64,000 bases of DNA from Iris pallida (GCA_029216955.1 JANAVB010012195.1:571048-635047); one strand, 5' to 3'. Counted from the first letter of the stretch, positions 33,990 to 45,792 are shown. Notes: generated from the sequence alone by a model not told the origin. A program made the numbers and translations.

Positions 33990-35890
33990 AATTCAAGTAC
34001 CAATAATGACCAAAGTCAACTCAAGCTATCTCATACACACAAGTAATATCTTGGTGTCATTTGTTTAGTCTTAAAAAAACACCATCAACTAAAACTAGTA
34101 CCAAGTAATGAGCAACAGTGAGTTACCAAAGCAAACTGATCAGACTAAAGAATGCCAATCAACTTGGAAAGATGGATACACTGTTGACCATTTAAAAACA
34201 TGAAGACAATAACAACAAAAAACATTGTTAAACAACAATCATCAATAATGAAACTAGAACACATTCTCTACATTCATCACAATCAAAAACCCTTACACTA
34301 CAAACCTCCATAGTTGTTCAGAGATCAAAGGATGGATCGGTATCAATCTAGACAGTCAAATCTCGAAAATGAAGATGGCAAACCTCGGATATAAGCACTC
34401 AAAAGTATTGGCAAACTTAATGAACTAATTATACCAAGAATTGTGGATCGAAATAAGGTTTACAATATAATTGTGCATGCAAACCAAGAATTCTATTATT
34501 CAAAACAAAGTGTCATTATTTTTTTTTCTAGATCAAACATTATGTTTATCAATGGTGCTAACCTGTGTGTGGGTATGGGTGTATGGTACATGGCAGTTCA
34601 ACAAATAGGTGTGGACAAGTATAGACTGGTGTCAAGTTGTGTGTTTGGATGTGATACCATTTTGTGTCGGGGGGCAATGTGTGTAGAGTACATGGTGCAT
34701 ATAGATAGGGTGTATGTGATAGGTTTGTATAGTGTGTAATGTATATGGGACTGTTCTCATTTTTGTATGTGTCAAAAATGGTTTAGACATAGGTGTGTGT
34801 CAAAAATGGCAGTTAGCTACTAGGGTGTTGTGTGGTGGTACATGTATGTGTGTGTGTATTGTAACCTGGAAAACAGTGTGTCAAATGAGGGTATGTGTGT
34901 GTAGAGAGTGGACATGTAACAGGGGGAAAACAATGTGTTAACAGGGAAAAGCAGCTAGTGTAATGTATGTAATGAAATTCAGTGTTCATGTGGATATGTA
35001 TGGTACATATGAACTCAGTGGTGTGAGCCATTCTCAGGAAAATGGTTCCCAGGTTTGTGACAGTTTATTAACCCCAAACTAATCCAAAATTCATTTTGAA
35101 ATCCCTATTTGTCCAATGCAAATCCTAACCATAGTAGCTAACACACAGGTGAAAGTATTTAACATGAAAGTTAATCATCAAAATTAGTTTGAGAACAAGG
35201 AATTAAAATCAGAATTTAAACTAACAGGACTGTTCAGTCTAAACAGCCCATTCCTATATTCGAATCCAATATAGAAGGAGGAGTATGTGTGTGTGTCTGT
35301 GTGTGTGTCTATGTCTGTGTCGTGTGTGTGTGTCCGTGTCCCTGTGTGTCCGTGTGTGTATGTGTGTGTCTGTATCTGTGTCGGTGTGTGTGTGTGTGTC
35401 CGTGTCCGTGTGTGTGTGTGTGTTGTGTGTGGTGTGTGTGTCCGTGGGAGAGGATGAGGAGGAGGAGGAGGAGGAGGAGGAGGAGTTAGGTTAGGGTTTA
35501 CCTGACGAAGAGGAGGAGGAGCTCGAGGAGGGAGGAGCACGACGGGTAGGGGTCGCCGGAGGAAATCGCGGGGGGGGGGGGGGGGGGGGAATTTGGAGAG
35601 GGGGAAAAAATTTCGAGTGGGGGAAAAAAAGAGCACAACGTGCCCTAAGTAAAATAGTTAGCGACGTCACCAGTCGACGTCGCTAACCGTCGCAAAAAAT
35701 TTAATATAGGCGACATATTTTAATAATATGTCGTGGACGTCGCTATTCAGCGACGTCGTGTAAATAGTCGCTGAACGTCGCTATTCAGCAACGGTTTGCG
35801 ACAACAATAGAAGGGAGTCGCTATATTATATGTTTAGCGATGGAATTTTATTCCGTCGCTAAAACGTCGCTAATAGAGCATATTTTAGTA

Positions 35891-35893
<3 letters not shown>
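33990..35893. repeat. CACTA right subterminal region, copy B
   Basis: It begins with the 61-bp arm 33990-34050, then TG-rich DNA, a TGTGTGTCCGTG minisatellite (35283-35445), GAGGAG repeats, 20 consecutive G (35570-35589), a GCGACG cluster (35655-35875) and the terminus. Same order as copy A. Confidence 0.85.
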
Positions 35894-35938
<45 letters not shown>

Positions 35939-35942
35939 TTAT

Positions 35943-35973
<31 letters not shown>

Positions 35974-36011
35974 CACACACTACTAAATATATATATATAA
36001 TATATATATAT

Positions 36012-36045
<34 letters not shown>

Positions 36046-36150
36046 ATATATATATAATATATATTTAGTAGTGGTGTTATACTATATATTATATAATATA
36101 TCTATCTATTATATATAAAATATTATATATATATATATATAAATATATAT
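35894..36150. repeat. TA microsatellite flank
   Basis: Almost pure (TA)n outside the CACTA terminus. It encloses the 96-bp CACTA-ended palindrome described separately. Confidence 0.9.
35978..36073. mobile_element. 96-bp CACTA-ended AT palindrome
   Basis: The sequence starts CACTACTAAATAT and ends with its exact inverse ATATTTAGTAGTG. All bases between are A or T and largely self-complementary. It looks like a minimal CACTA derivative or a chimera of two termini with TA repeat between. No clear target duplication. Confidence 0.5.
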
Positions 36151-36188
36151 ATATATGAGAGAGAGAGAGAGGGAGAGAGGAGAGAGGG

Positions 36189-36490
36189 AGCGGATCAAAA
36201 GTCCCCTAGAAAACCCCCTAAAAATCTCCCTCACTCTAATTCGTAATATTAATTTTTTATTTTTAATATTAATATTAATGTTAATGTTAATGTTAATGTT
36301 AATGTTAATATTAATATTAATGTTAATGTTAATGTTTAAATTATTTTAACGTTAAGTTTAATGTTAATTTTAATATTTAATGTTAATATTAACATTAATA
36401 TTAATATTATTAACATTAATATTAACATTAAATTACGAATTAGAGTGAGGGGGGTTTTAGGAGGTTTTCTAAGAGGGACTTTGATCCGCT
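36189..36490. mobile_element. Inverted-repeat MITE, 302 bp
   Basis: About 57-bp terminal arms (AGCGGATCAAAAGTCCCCTA..., inverse at 36434-36490) surround a core of (TTAATG)n/(TTAATA)n that is itself partly palindromic. No coding capacity. The target duplication is unclear because the left flank is a GAGAGA microsatellite (36156-36188). The superfamily is not certain. Confidence 0.7.
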
Positions 36491-38131
36491 TCTATATTAT
36501 ATTATTATATAATATATATATTAATATATAATCTTTATTATTATTTTAATTTGCTCTTATATGGAATAAAATTGTTCTCTAGCATAGGTCCAGTGGGGTC
36601 AGCTGAATATGCCACAAAATTTTGTCCTTAATTGTTTAGTTGACAAGATCTAATTTACTCTTATATGGAATAAAATTGTTCTCTAGCATAACATTTTTGA
36701 TTAAAAATATAAAAAATATAAGTCAAGTAATTAGTGGTTGAAAATAAAATATTTAATTTTTTTTTTTCCTTGAGGGAGAAAAACAATATTAATTTCATAA
36801 GACTCTAGGATAGCAAGTTCATGACTAAAATGTTAAAATTAAAGCATGAATTTTAAGATACACTTTAATCAAAAATGTCTGTATGACCTGACTGGAATGA
36901 CATGAATTTTTAGGTGCAGATTATATTGGGTTAGAATTAATGTCCACTTTAATACAAATGTATTATGAAATGAATGAAAAAAAATGAACAGCTGCAATAG
37001 AAAAACTAGAATAGATGACCAACGTTAGGTATAGAAAATAGGATTTTTGATTATGCAAATTGTCCCTACATTTTTATAATTTTTTTGAATTAAAATTGTT
37101 TTAGTCGACTTTGACCCCGCTGTACCTAAATCCTGGCTACGACATGGAATGAGCTATTGTTAACGGACGTGTTGTATGTTGGGCTAAAACGAGATACCTA
37201 GATCCATTATGAGACATAACCATAATTTTTTTCTCATGTCTCTGCTGTATGTTATATATTCGCTATTATCTGGCTGTCATATGTATCATAAAGAGCAACT
37301 TTTTCTAAGTTAGTTATTCGCGTAATGAGGAAAGAGAGGCCAGGAGAAAAAAATGTTGGGAGATCGTCATCATACGACGTCCAATCGAGGAAGGAATACG
37401 ACAGAGTTTTGAGGTCGTTGAGTGATCGAGATTGCTGAAAACTATCATCTACTTGTCATGTTTCAGGTATAATTTGTGGACCTTAGTTCCACTATTGAAG
37501 GCTTAGATCACGCTTTAAACATTTTCATACTTTATCTATCGATATGCACATCAATTCGCAGTCATGAGATTTCCGTCATTGAAGGGTTAGGATTCACATA
37601 TGCACAAATTAACTATGAAGTCTTGCCACATGGATGAGGAATCGTCATGCGTGCATGGATGATGAATCGTTATGCGATAAACTGTCTTTGCCGCATTGGC
37701 GCGGTTCCGTCACATGGTTCAATTCATGATCCTAGGGATCCTAATTTCGTCATATATATAGCCGTTGTCGAACATTGGAGCAGTTTTTTGAAATTCTACA
37801 AAGGCAAGGTCAAATTCGGTTTGAGTTTGACTAGACCGAGTTTTGTCCGAATTTTGTCAAAACTAATAGAATGTTTTATGCATGTGCAAAATGAGTTCGG
37901 TCTGAATTCAGGTTAACTCAAACAGAATAAATAGGTAAGTTATGACCTAGTTTGGTTGGTTAGGGATTTTGTGATTTCAATGAATTGGTTTAGTTTTTTT
38001 TAGTTTGAATAAATAGGTAACTCAAACAGAATTCAGCCTCGAGCTGACGCACTATTCCCTCCATTGCAAATTAATGAGCTTTAGTTTTTTTTTAGTTTGA
38101 ATTCAGGATAAATTTAAAAATCCCTCGTCAA
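36491..38131. other. Gene-less stretch
   Basis: There is no coding sequence. A 35-bp direct repeat containing CTCTTATATGGAATAAAATT occurs at about 36554 and 36659. 37630-37675 has two GGATGA(G/T)GAATCGT(C/T)ATGCG motifs. Nothing else is recognisable. Confidence 0.5.
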
Positions 38132-38139
38132 GCACCACC

Positions 38140-38558
38140 TAAGGGAGGATTTATTAAGAGTCCAAGGGGGCCACTCCGCCCCTCCCTCAATTTTTTTTAA
38201 ACATTGTCACTTAGTACATAGAAAATTTCTGAAGTTTCCAATATATATTAGTTTGGCATATTAATGTAAAAAAGATTGAATTAGCTCAAGTGGTTGTGCT
38301 TTCAACACTCAAAGGAGAGCCAAGGGTTTGAGACTTGTTATTGTTGAACATTTTTTAATATTTTTAAGTACAATTTTTTTTTCTCCTTCTTTTCTAAATT
38401 TGAAAATATTGACTTTTTTTTTCTTTTCTTTTTTGCTTGTTCTTGTTTAAATTTTTTTAATATATTTTGCTATTGAAGTTCAATTAATATGACAACTTTA
38501 AAAAAATTATATGTAGTAATACGACCTCCTCATGAATTAAATCCTGGCTCCGCTCCTG
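38140..38558. mobile_element. Probable non-autonomous hAT-type element, 419 bp
   Basis: Near-perfect 8-bp flanks GCACCACC (38132-38139) and CCACCACC (38559-38566) surround ends TAAGGGAGGATTTATTAAG and, inverted, CAGGAGCGGAGCCAGGATTT. These are a degenerate pair. The right end is the typical GGCGGAGCCAGGATTT-like hAT terminus. It carries a tRNA-like segment inside. Confidence 0.45.
38274..38345 (+). other. tRNA-like segment (pol III A/B-box pair)
   Basis: TAGCTCAAGTGG (38282-38293) fits an A box. GGTTTGAGACT (38325-38335) is a weak B box at tRNA-like spacing. There is no plausible acceptor stem or anticodon arm, so it is not a working tRNA. A SINE head or tRNA relic is more likely. Confidence 0.4.
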
Positions 38559-38709
38559 CCACCACCATCACCACCACCCCCCTTACCACAAACTTGCTAG
38601 AAAATAAATAAATAAATATTATTTGTATTTGCATGTCAATTTTTCCTTGTTAATTTAATATCTAAATCTACACATGGAGGCACGAGGCTTTCACACAGTC
38701 TATACAAAA

Positions 38710-39694
38710 CAGGACCGGCTTTGAGGGAGTGCAATGTGTGCGACCGCACTAGGCCTCCCGAATTCGCAGGCCTCCAATTTTTTATTTATATGTATATGTA
38801 TTATGTATACTAAACTAACTTCTGGATACATAATTTAAAAAAATCCAAAGATTTCAAACTTATGAATAAATAATTTAAAGTTATGGATAAGTAATTTAGA
38901 AAATGATATGTATATTTATTATGTAAACTATAATATTAAACTAACTTCTGAATAATAATTTATAAATTTATTGGTTTTCCTTGTTTGTACTAAGCTAATA
39001 AAGTAAAGATTCTCTCAATAACTAGGCTATAGCCTGTATATGTATCTGTTTCCAATTAAAAATCAATTAATAAAGGCTTCTACTGTTTGGAATTAAGTCA
39101 AAGATTTTTCCAATTTCATTCAATGCATATTCAAAATCAATACCCCACGAGCAATTCCGACGTCCCAGCACTGTCGACGAGCCCGCATGTCAACTGCCGG
39201 AAGAAGGCTGTGCACGAAGAAAATTGTTGCACAGGATAAGCATGAATTTTCAGAAAGTTCGTTGGAGCAGATCTCCACACTCATTCAACGAAATCCTAAA
39301 ACAATTGTACGTACATGTTGATCACCTATAACTCTAATTTAATCCTCTAAAATTTGTAGGTTAATTTAAACTATAAATACATGACATCATTATCCTCCCA
39401 AAATTATAATTTTATATAAAAACTTGTCGACCGAGGGTTGTCCCAAATAAATCGGACCACCCAGAATTATATTTTATATAAAAACTTGTTTGTTTTGCCT
39501 TATTTTACCTCTTTTAGTCCAATATTATTTCAATTGAAAGATATTGTAATTGAATGATTTTTCTTAATTGATGTTAGTTTTGGATAATTTAATTTCTAAG
39601 TTTTTTTGTTTGAATTTTTTTTATAAGAATAGGCCTCTATTATTTTTTTTGCACCGGACCCAATCGTGTTTGACAAATCTCAGCTCCGACCCTG
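38710..39694. mobile_element. Non-autonomous hAT-type element, 985 bp
   Basis: The ends are CAGGACCGGCTTTGAGG and, inverted, CAGGGTCGGAGCTGAG. They are flanked by ATACAAAA (38702-38709) and GTACAAAA (39695-39702), an 8-bp duplication with one mismatch. The inside is AT-rich with no transposase domain that I can read. Confidence 0.7.
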
Positions 39695-39702
39695 GTACAA
39701 AA

Positions 39703-40189
39703 GCTAATGCCATGCTCATGCTCTTTGTAGTATAGTAGTTCTTTAGATCTAGATGTAGTTTTGTAAGGATACATCCCCTATTTCTAGTGTTTTCAAGGAC
39801 GGATGGTAATGTTCACATAGCTTGGATTTCTTTGGAAACATGTCATGAAGAATGCTTCAATAAAAAAATGACGAGGTGAAGAAAGCTTGCATTAATTATA
39901 ATTCTTTTTAAAAAAAATTGTGTTTGAAGTCATCTACATTCTCCAGAACTTAATCCAAAACAATTGTTATGATAGTAAACAACACTAAAGAAATGTCTAA
40001 ATACTATTATGGAAGAAACTTAAACCACAAATATTTTCAATAATTTTACCACCCTTGTTATATATCACTAGTAAATTCACGTGCGTAAAATAATCACCAG
40101 TAAATTTACCTACGTAAATAATTTTTTCCCCTTATATCGTTGAAAAATATATTAATATTTGAATATATTTAAATTTAGATATAATATAT

Positions 40190-40274
<85 letters not shown>

Positions 40275-40610
40275 AAAACTTAGATAGAAAAATAATTCTA
40301 TGATATTATTGAAAAATTAGATAAAAATTAAATTAAATTAGTTTAAATATGATTTGAATATATTTTAATTAAACTTTGTTATATGTATTTTTATAGAACT
40401 TTGGATATATGTTTATATAATACCATTTTTTTTTTACTTTAGATATGATTCAAATATTGAATATATTTTAATTTAGATTTGTAATATATAGGTTTATAGA
40501 AATTTGGATATTGTTGAGGTAATTATAAAATTTTTTAAGTTTCTTTTTACGTGAGGGATACACATACGGTGGAAGTTATGAGAATTAAAAATATATAATT
40601 AATGGAGGAT
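39703..40610. other. Gene-less AT-rich stretch
   Basis: Only a TA microsatellite (about 40187-40272) and AT-rich DNA. A weak similarity of 39960-40080 to 46920-47030 (CATAACAA...GTAAACAACACT... arrangement) suggests an old dispersed repeat. Confidence 0.5.
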
Positions 40611-40615
40611 ATACA

Positions 40616-41162
40616 TGGTAGGTCCTCGACCTAACAAGCCTTGAATTGAAGAAGACATACTGTGATTTGCCATAAGAACAGGAGAATTTAGGGAAAGAAC
40701 AGAGAATTTGGGGATCAAGAAGCTAGGGTTTATTAATTCTTGAGAACATTGGGGAAGAAGGAGAAGAAGTACATCAGGAGAATAGAGAAAAAGAGCTAAA
40801 GCTTAGTAATTCATCAACTACACCTTACAACAAAGAGGTATTATATGTATCTCTCAACTGTTCCAGTCCAGCTCTCAACTGCTTCCAGCCTGGCTTTCAA
40901 CTGATTCCAGCCTGGCTCTCAACTGGCTTGGTTGGTCCTTACGTGGCAATGAAGAAGGTGGCTATGATGACATGGAATGGGCTTAAGCTGAGCTGAGATT
41001 TGGCTCCATGCTATTAAAGCTTCCTGCAATGGCCTGGAACGACCTGGGCTTGATACTGCTGGTTTGCAGTGGATTGATAAGAGTTTGAGAGTAATTCTCC
41101 ATACTGAGCCCTCTCCATACTGAGCCATCCTTCCTGAGCTACTGAACCCCAGGTACTTATCA
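40616..41162 (-). repeat. 3' LTR of the Reina-type element
   Basis: 547 bp. It contains the CAGCCTGGCTTTCAACTG-type tandem motif in fewer copies than the 5' LTR. It is bounded inside by the polypurine tract. Confidence 0.9.
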
Positions 41163-41175
41163 ATACCCCCTCCTC
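41163..41175 (-). other. Polypurine tract
   Basis: GAGGAGGGGGTAT on the minus strand directly precedes the 3' LTR start TGATAAG. It is the expected plus-strand primer site. Confidence 0.85.
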
Positions 41176-41179
41176 AAAT

Positions 41180-42634
41180 TGACCTTGTCTCAAGGTCAAA
41201 AAAGGGAAGTCCTTCAAAAACTTTTCATAGGGTTCCCATGTAGCAGACTCCCTATCACCCCCTTGCCACTGAACCAGTAGATCAACAGCTGCCTTACCCT
41301 TCCTTTGCACCAGTCTCCTCTCAAGTATGGACTCTGGGACCAAAATTGCTGCTTCAGAATCTTGAGGAATGCCTTCCTGCACTAGTGTGTGCTGCCCAAC
41401 CTGTTTTTTTAATTGGGAGACATGAAAAACTGGGTGCAATTGTGCTTCTCTAGGCAAATCAAGCCTATAAGCCACAGGACCTATCCTTGCAGTGACTTGG
41501 TAAGGACCATAAAACTTGGGGGAAAGCTTTGGTCTTCTCTGAGCTAAGGAGACTTGTCTATAAGGTTGTACCCTCAAATAGACCCAGTCCCCTACTTCAA
41601 AGGTCCTTTCAGTCTATGCAGGTCGCATACTTCTTCATTCTATCCTGGGCAAGCACCAAATTGTCCCTCAACAACTGTAATGCATTGTCTCTTAGACCAA
41701 TAGCTTCATCCACTGCTCTGTCATTAGCTCTATCAGGAAGATAAGTAAGCAGAGTAGGGGGAGGCCTTCCATAAACAGCTTCAAAAGGGATACCTTGGTA
41801 GCAGTATGCCAGTTAGTATTAAACCAATATTCTGCCCATGCCACATACTTACTCCACTGTTTAGGTTGGTGACTGCAGAAACACCTCAAATATCCCTCTA
41901 TACATCTGTTAGTGACCTCTGTCTGACCATCAGATTGTGGGTGGTAGGCAGTGCTGTAGGCCAATTTGGTTCCTTGCAACTTGAACATCTCTTTCCAGAA
42001 TTGACTGGTAAAAATTGGGTCCCTGTCTGAAACAATACTTCTAGGGAACCCATGAAGTTTGACCACTCCATCCATGAACAGTTGTGCGACTTGCTCAGCT
42101 GTATAAGGATGTGACAGTGTAAACAAGTGGATATACTTGGTCAACCTATCCACCACTACTAGGATTGTAGTCTTATGAAAGCTGTTAGGAAGACCCTCTA
42201 TAAAATCCATGGAAACATCCTCCCACACTGTCTCTGGAATAGGGAGGGGTTGCATGAGTCCAGCTGGGGATATGGTCTCATGTTTGTTCTCCTGGCAGAC
42301 TGAGCAGCTCCTCACATACTCCTTGACTCTCTTCTTCATACCTTTCCAATAACATGTCCTTCAGTCTCTGTAATGTCTTCAAATACCCTGAATGACCTCC
42401 AGCAGGCATATCATGATGTTCCTTCAACAATGTGAGTACAAAGGGTGAGTCAGGATCAACAAAGAGCCTTTGTTTGTAATACAGGATCCCATTCCTGACT
42501 GCATACTTCCTGCTGTCCAACTTTCCTTTATTGCATTTATCCAATTTCTTTTGATAATACTGTGAGATAGCCATCTGAGAATGGAATTGTTGTAGCCAAA
42601 TAGGAGTGAGCACAGAGATTGCTTCTAACATCAT
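41180..42634 (-). pseudogene. Reina-type integrase with chromodomain
   Basis: The zinc-binding HHCC region (42500-42290) is partly scrambled by a frameshift near 42340. The catalytic core follows, with MDFIEGLP (first Asp), [14 protein letters not shown] (second Asp) and DGQTEVTNR (Glu) between about 42220 and 41900. Frames change near 41700 and 41580. The C-terminal part has the VFHVSQLKK motif and a full chromodomain (ESILERR...LLVQWQG...ATWEP, about 41330-41200), which in intact relatives reads chromatin marks to guide insertion. Confidence 0.88.
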
Positions 42635-43086
42635 ACTTCCCTTCTTGAAAGGCTGTCAGCAGCTTGATTTTCCAAACCCTTTTTGTACTCAACTTTGTAA
42701 TTATAGCCATAAAGCTTATGAATCCACTTATACTGAGCTTCAGTGTAAATTTTTTGTTCCATCATATATTTCAGGGACTTGTGGTCAGTCCTAATCACAA
42801 ATTCCCTTCCCCATAAGTACTGGCTCCACTTCTTCACAGCTAACAGAATGGCTAGCATTTCTTTCTCATAAGTGGAAAGTAGTTTAGACTTTCCTTTCAA
42901 TGCTTGGCTAAGGAAAGCTATGGGTCTGCCATCTTGCATGAGCACAGCTCCAATACCTTCAGCACATGCATCACACTCCACTACAAAGGTTTTCATGAAA
43001 TCTGGCATTGCTAACACAGGGGGTTCTGTTAATATCCTCTTCAACTCTTCAAAGGCTACTTGAGCTTCCTCTCCAGTGGTATGCAT
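42631..43086 (-). pseudogene. Reina-type RNase H
   Basis: An open stretch matches the gypsy RNase H: VVECDACAEGIGAVLMQ (catalytic Asp), EKEMLAILLAVKKW (Glu), RTDHKSLKYM (Asp) and NQAADSLSRR. It is separated from the reverse transcriptase by frame breaks at 43086-43376. Confidence 0.88.
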
Positions 43087-43099
43087 TCTTCTTGAGCAG

Positions 43100-44019
43100 T
43101 TCAGTTAAGGGCTTTGCTGTTGCACCATACCCTCTGATGAACCTTCTATAATAGCCAGTTACCCAAGGAATCCTCTCAATTCCTTCACACTTTTAGGGCT
43201 AGGCCATTGTAGTATAGCTTGGATTTTGTCTCTGTCAACCTCTATTCCTTCAGTAGTTATTACATGACCCAATACTGAACCTGCTGCTTGAAAAAGAAAC
43301 ATTTACTCCTCTTCACCTTGAGTTGATTCTCAGATAGCTTCCTGAAAACCTGTTCTACATGTACTAAATGATCTTTCATGTAGTACTGTAAATAAGTATA
43401 TCATCAAAGAATACTAGTACAAATTTCCTCAAAAATTCCCTGAAGATGTCATTCATCATGGCTTGAAATGTTGAAGGTGCATTTGTGAGCCCAAAAGGAA
43501 TGACTAGGAATTCATAATGCCCTTCATGGGTTCTAAATGCAGTTTTTGGGACATCCTCTTCTATCATCCTGATCTGGTGATACCCAGACCTTAGATCCAA
43601 TTTAGTAAAATATTTGGATCCATTCAGTTCATCAAAGAGCTCTTCTATGAAAGGAATTGGGTACTTGTCCTTCAGTGTTATTTGATTTAAAGACCTATAG
43701 TCTATACACATTCTCCAAGATCCATCAGTTTTTTTAACTAGAATAACAGGAGATGAGTAAGGACTAGTGCTAGGCCTGATAACCCCAGTGTTCAACATCT
43801 CATGCACTTGTTTTTCAATTTCATTTTGTAGATATAAGGATGCCTATAAGGCCTACTGCATACAGGCATGGTTCCAGGAATTAAGTTGATTTTATGATCA
43901 TACCTTCTAGGGGGAGGTAGACCCTTAGGCTCTTCAAAGATGTGTTGGAACTGCTTCAGTAATTCCTGGACTACTGGGGGCAGGTCATCATCAATTTTTC
44001 TGCCTTGTCCACAGAGCAA
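43100..44019 (-). pseudogene. Reina-type reverse transcriptase
   Basis: This contains RT motifs in order: [46 protein letters not shown] and the catalytic FFDD box (43400-43411). The 44019-43792 part is in another frame from 43807-43376, and a further break follows FFDD. The thumb region (43370-43100) is readable only with frame changes. Confidence 0.88.
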
Positions 44020-44450
44020 AGTTGTATCAGAAACACTTGTGAGGCTTGCCTAAAGTCTTTGTCCACTGGTTCTGAGAATTTTCCTTCCTGTGGGGAGATT
44101 CCTTGGAACTGGTAAGTAATACCATCTTTCACAAACTTCATGAACAAGTCTTGGAAGTTCCACACAATATTTCCAAGTGTACTTAGCCAATTAGCCCCCA
44201 AAACAACTTGACATCCTGTAATAGGTAAATGAAGCAAATTAGCAATTATCTTTTGCCCTTGGCAATCTATCACTACTCCCTTGCTCATGCCCTGACTGTG
44301 GAGTTTTTCTCCATTAGCCACCATTACTTCAAAAGGACTCTGATCAGAAGTAGGAATTCCCACCTAGCCCCCAACTGGCTATCCACAAAACTGTGAGTTG
44401 AGCCTGAATCAATCAAGATAGTGACAGGCCTGTTCTGTATAGTCCTTTTA
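43980..44450 (-). pseudogene. Reina-type aspartic protease
   Basis: The protease DSG triplet lies at 44410-44402, within a TILIDSGSTHSF-like context. It is followed by a stop near 44365 and continues in the same region to about 43980 (VVLGANWLSTLG near 44190). It is separated from gag by a frameshift in the zinc knuckle. Confidence 0.8.
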
Positions 44451-44589
44451 GCTTCATGGTGGTGTTATTAGCTGCTCCTGCTAGTGCCTGCAGGGATATA
44501 GCAAAGGATTCTGTCATAGGATGTGATCTTCATTTCCTGTTACTGGCATATCTTGAGCTGCTACCTCTTGATCATCTTCAAAGGCTATC

Positions 44590-45680
44590 ATATATAGTTT
44601 CTTTTCCTTACACCTGTGCCTTTAACCCATTTCTCATCACAAAGAAAGCAGAGCCCCAAATCCTTCCTCCTGGCTATTTCACTAGGAGAAATTTTGGAAT
44701 ACTGTGAATTGCTAGACCCCTGGGAAAACCTGTTGGAAACAGATGTTCCCTGAACATTTGTGACAGGCTTCTGGTTGCTGGTACTCCCCACTGACTTCTC
44801 TGATACAGCTGCAGCACTGGAGTAGTCCATAGACCTGCTGTGGAAGGATTTTGAGCCCTCCTTATAGGCTCCTTTCAGAGCCAAAATTTGGCCTCATGCA
44901 TTCTTGCAACCTGCATAGCCTCAGGTAAGGTTTTAGGTCTGGATAACTGAACTCAAACCTGATTTCCTCCCTGAGCCCTCCCATGTAAGTACTGACTAAG
45001 CAGTCTTCACTGATCCCTTGGATTCTTTTTGAAAGTTTTTGATATTGGCCATCATATTCTTGTACAGTCCCCACCTGCTTCAGGAGTTTAAGCTCAATGA
45101 CATGGTTAATGAACTGAGATGGCCCAAATTCCATCTTGATGGCTTGGGTGAATTCTTCCCAAGTCATAGAGCCCCCTTTAATTTTCATGATCCAGTCAAA
45201 CCAATAGGCAGCTTGGCCCTTCATCTGTACTGAGCAAACCCTAACTCGATCACTTTCTGGAACCAAATAGTAATTTGAAGTAGTGATTTACTCTCAATAA
45301 CCATTCTTCAACTTCAGAGTTGCCATCATAATCAGGTATTTTCAACCTGAGGTTAGGCATTCCCCAACCCTGAGTTTTCACTGTTGATTAGGTCCAGCAC
45401 CTTGAGTAGTCTTCCCTCTCATGGAGGAATTAGACCCTCCATTCACCTCAAGTGAGCTAGGGATGTGGTTTTGTGAAAACCCTTTTGCATTCACAGGAGT
45501 GTGAGTAGCAAAGCCATTAAAGACACCATTCGAAGCATTCACAGAATCAAGATTGGGGTCTTCTTGATTATTTTCCAACAATGGATCCCCAATTTTTCGA
45601 ATTCGAGCTAATTCATCAAAAATTCTTTCGATACTGAAATTCATTTGATCTACTTTACCTTCTAGAGCTTGAATCCTCAT
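44590..45680 (-). pseudogene. Reina-type gag
   Basis: It starts at ATG 45680, about 100 bp inside the primer-binding site, with a short coiled coil (ALEGKVDQMNFSIERIFDEL). The retrotransposon gag domain is at 45266-44900 (YWFDWIMKIKG..., then LLKQVGTVQEYDGQYQKLSKRI). The CFLCDEKW zinc knuckle near 44640 is disrupted by a 1-bp loss that removes its last ligands. Frame breaks also occur at about 45370-45270 and 44870. Confidence 0.85.
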
Positions 45681-45777
45681 GTCACCATTGCTGGAACCCT
45701 AACTGGTGGAGAACCATGGAGAGCCCCCTGACAGCTCGCACTCAGCTCTTCTGCGCCTTCCTTGGCGGGATCGCCAC

Positions 45778-45789
45778 GCTCTGATACCA
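45778..45789 (-). other. Primer-binding site (initiator-Met tRNA)
   Basis: TGGTATCAGAGC on the minus strand, three bases inside the 5' LTR. Confidence 0.95.
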
Positions 45790-45792
45790 AAT

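Larger units (their letters stand above)
20551..35893. mobile_element. CACTA complex bounded by 20551 and 35893 (composite)
   Basis: CACTACTAAAAT at 20551 and its inverse ending at 35893 are both flanked by TAT inside TA microsatellites. That fits a 3-bp target duplication, although the target is low-complexity. The complex includes a TNPA-like gene (21685-23644), a second internal left terminus at 23669, and the palindromic transposase block. Either this is one 15.3-kb element with a duplicated internal end, or the 23669-35893 element inserted into or beside a truncated relative. Extended terminal homology favours 23669 as the true partner of 35893, while target duplication and gene content favour 20551. 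Confidence 0.55.
23669..35893. mobile_element. CACTA element copy B (12.2 kb)
   Basis: It starts CACTACTAAAAT at 23669 and ends with its inverse at 35893. Both ends share the ordered features TAGCGAC cluster, TTATTTTACTTAGGGCACG, C/G-run, CTCC/GAGG repeats and TG/CA minisatellite. Deeper inside, 25462-25522 and 33990-34050 are a perfect 61-bp inverted pair. The core carries the palindromic transposase (25913-30390) and the LTR-like segment (30746-33958). The 3-bp flanks (ATA left, TAT right) do not match. Confidence 0.8.

Noticed and set aside
23666..35896. 3-bp target duplication around 23669-35893
   Set aside because: The flanks are ATA and TAT; they do not match as direct repeats.
38274..38345. 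Functional tRNA gene
   Set aside because: The A-box is good, but the B-box is weak and no acceptor stem or anticodon arm can be drawn.
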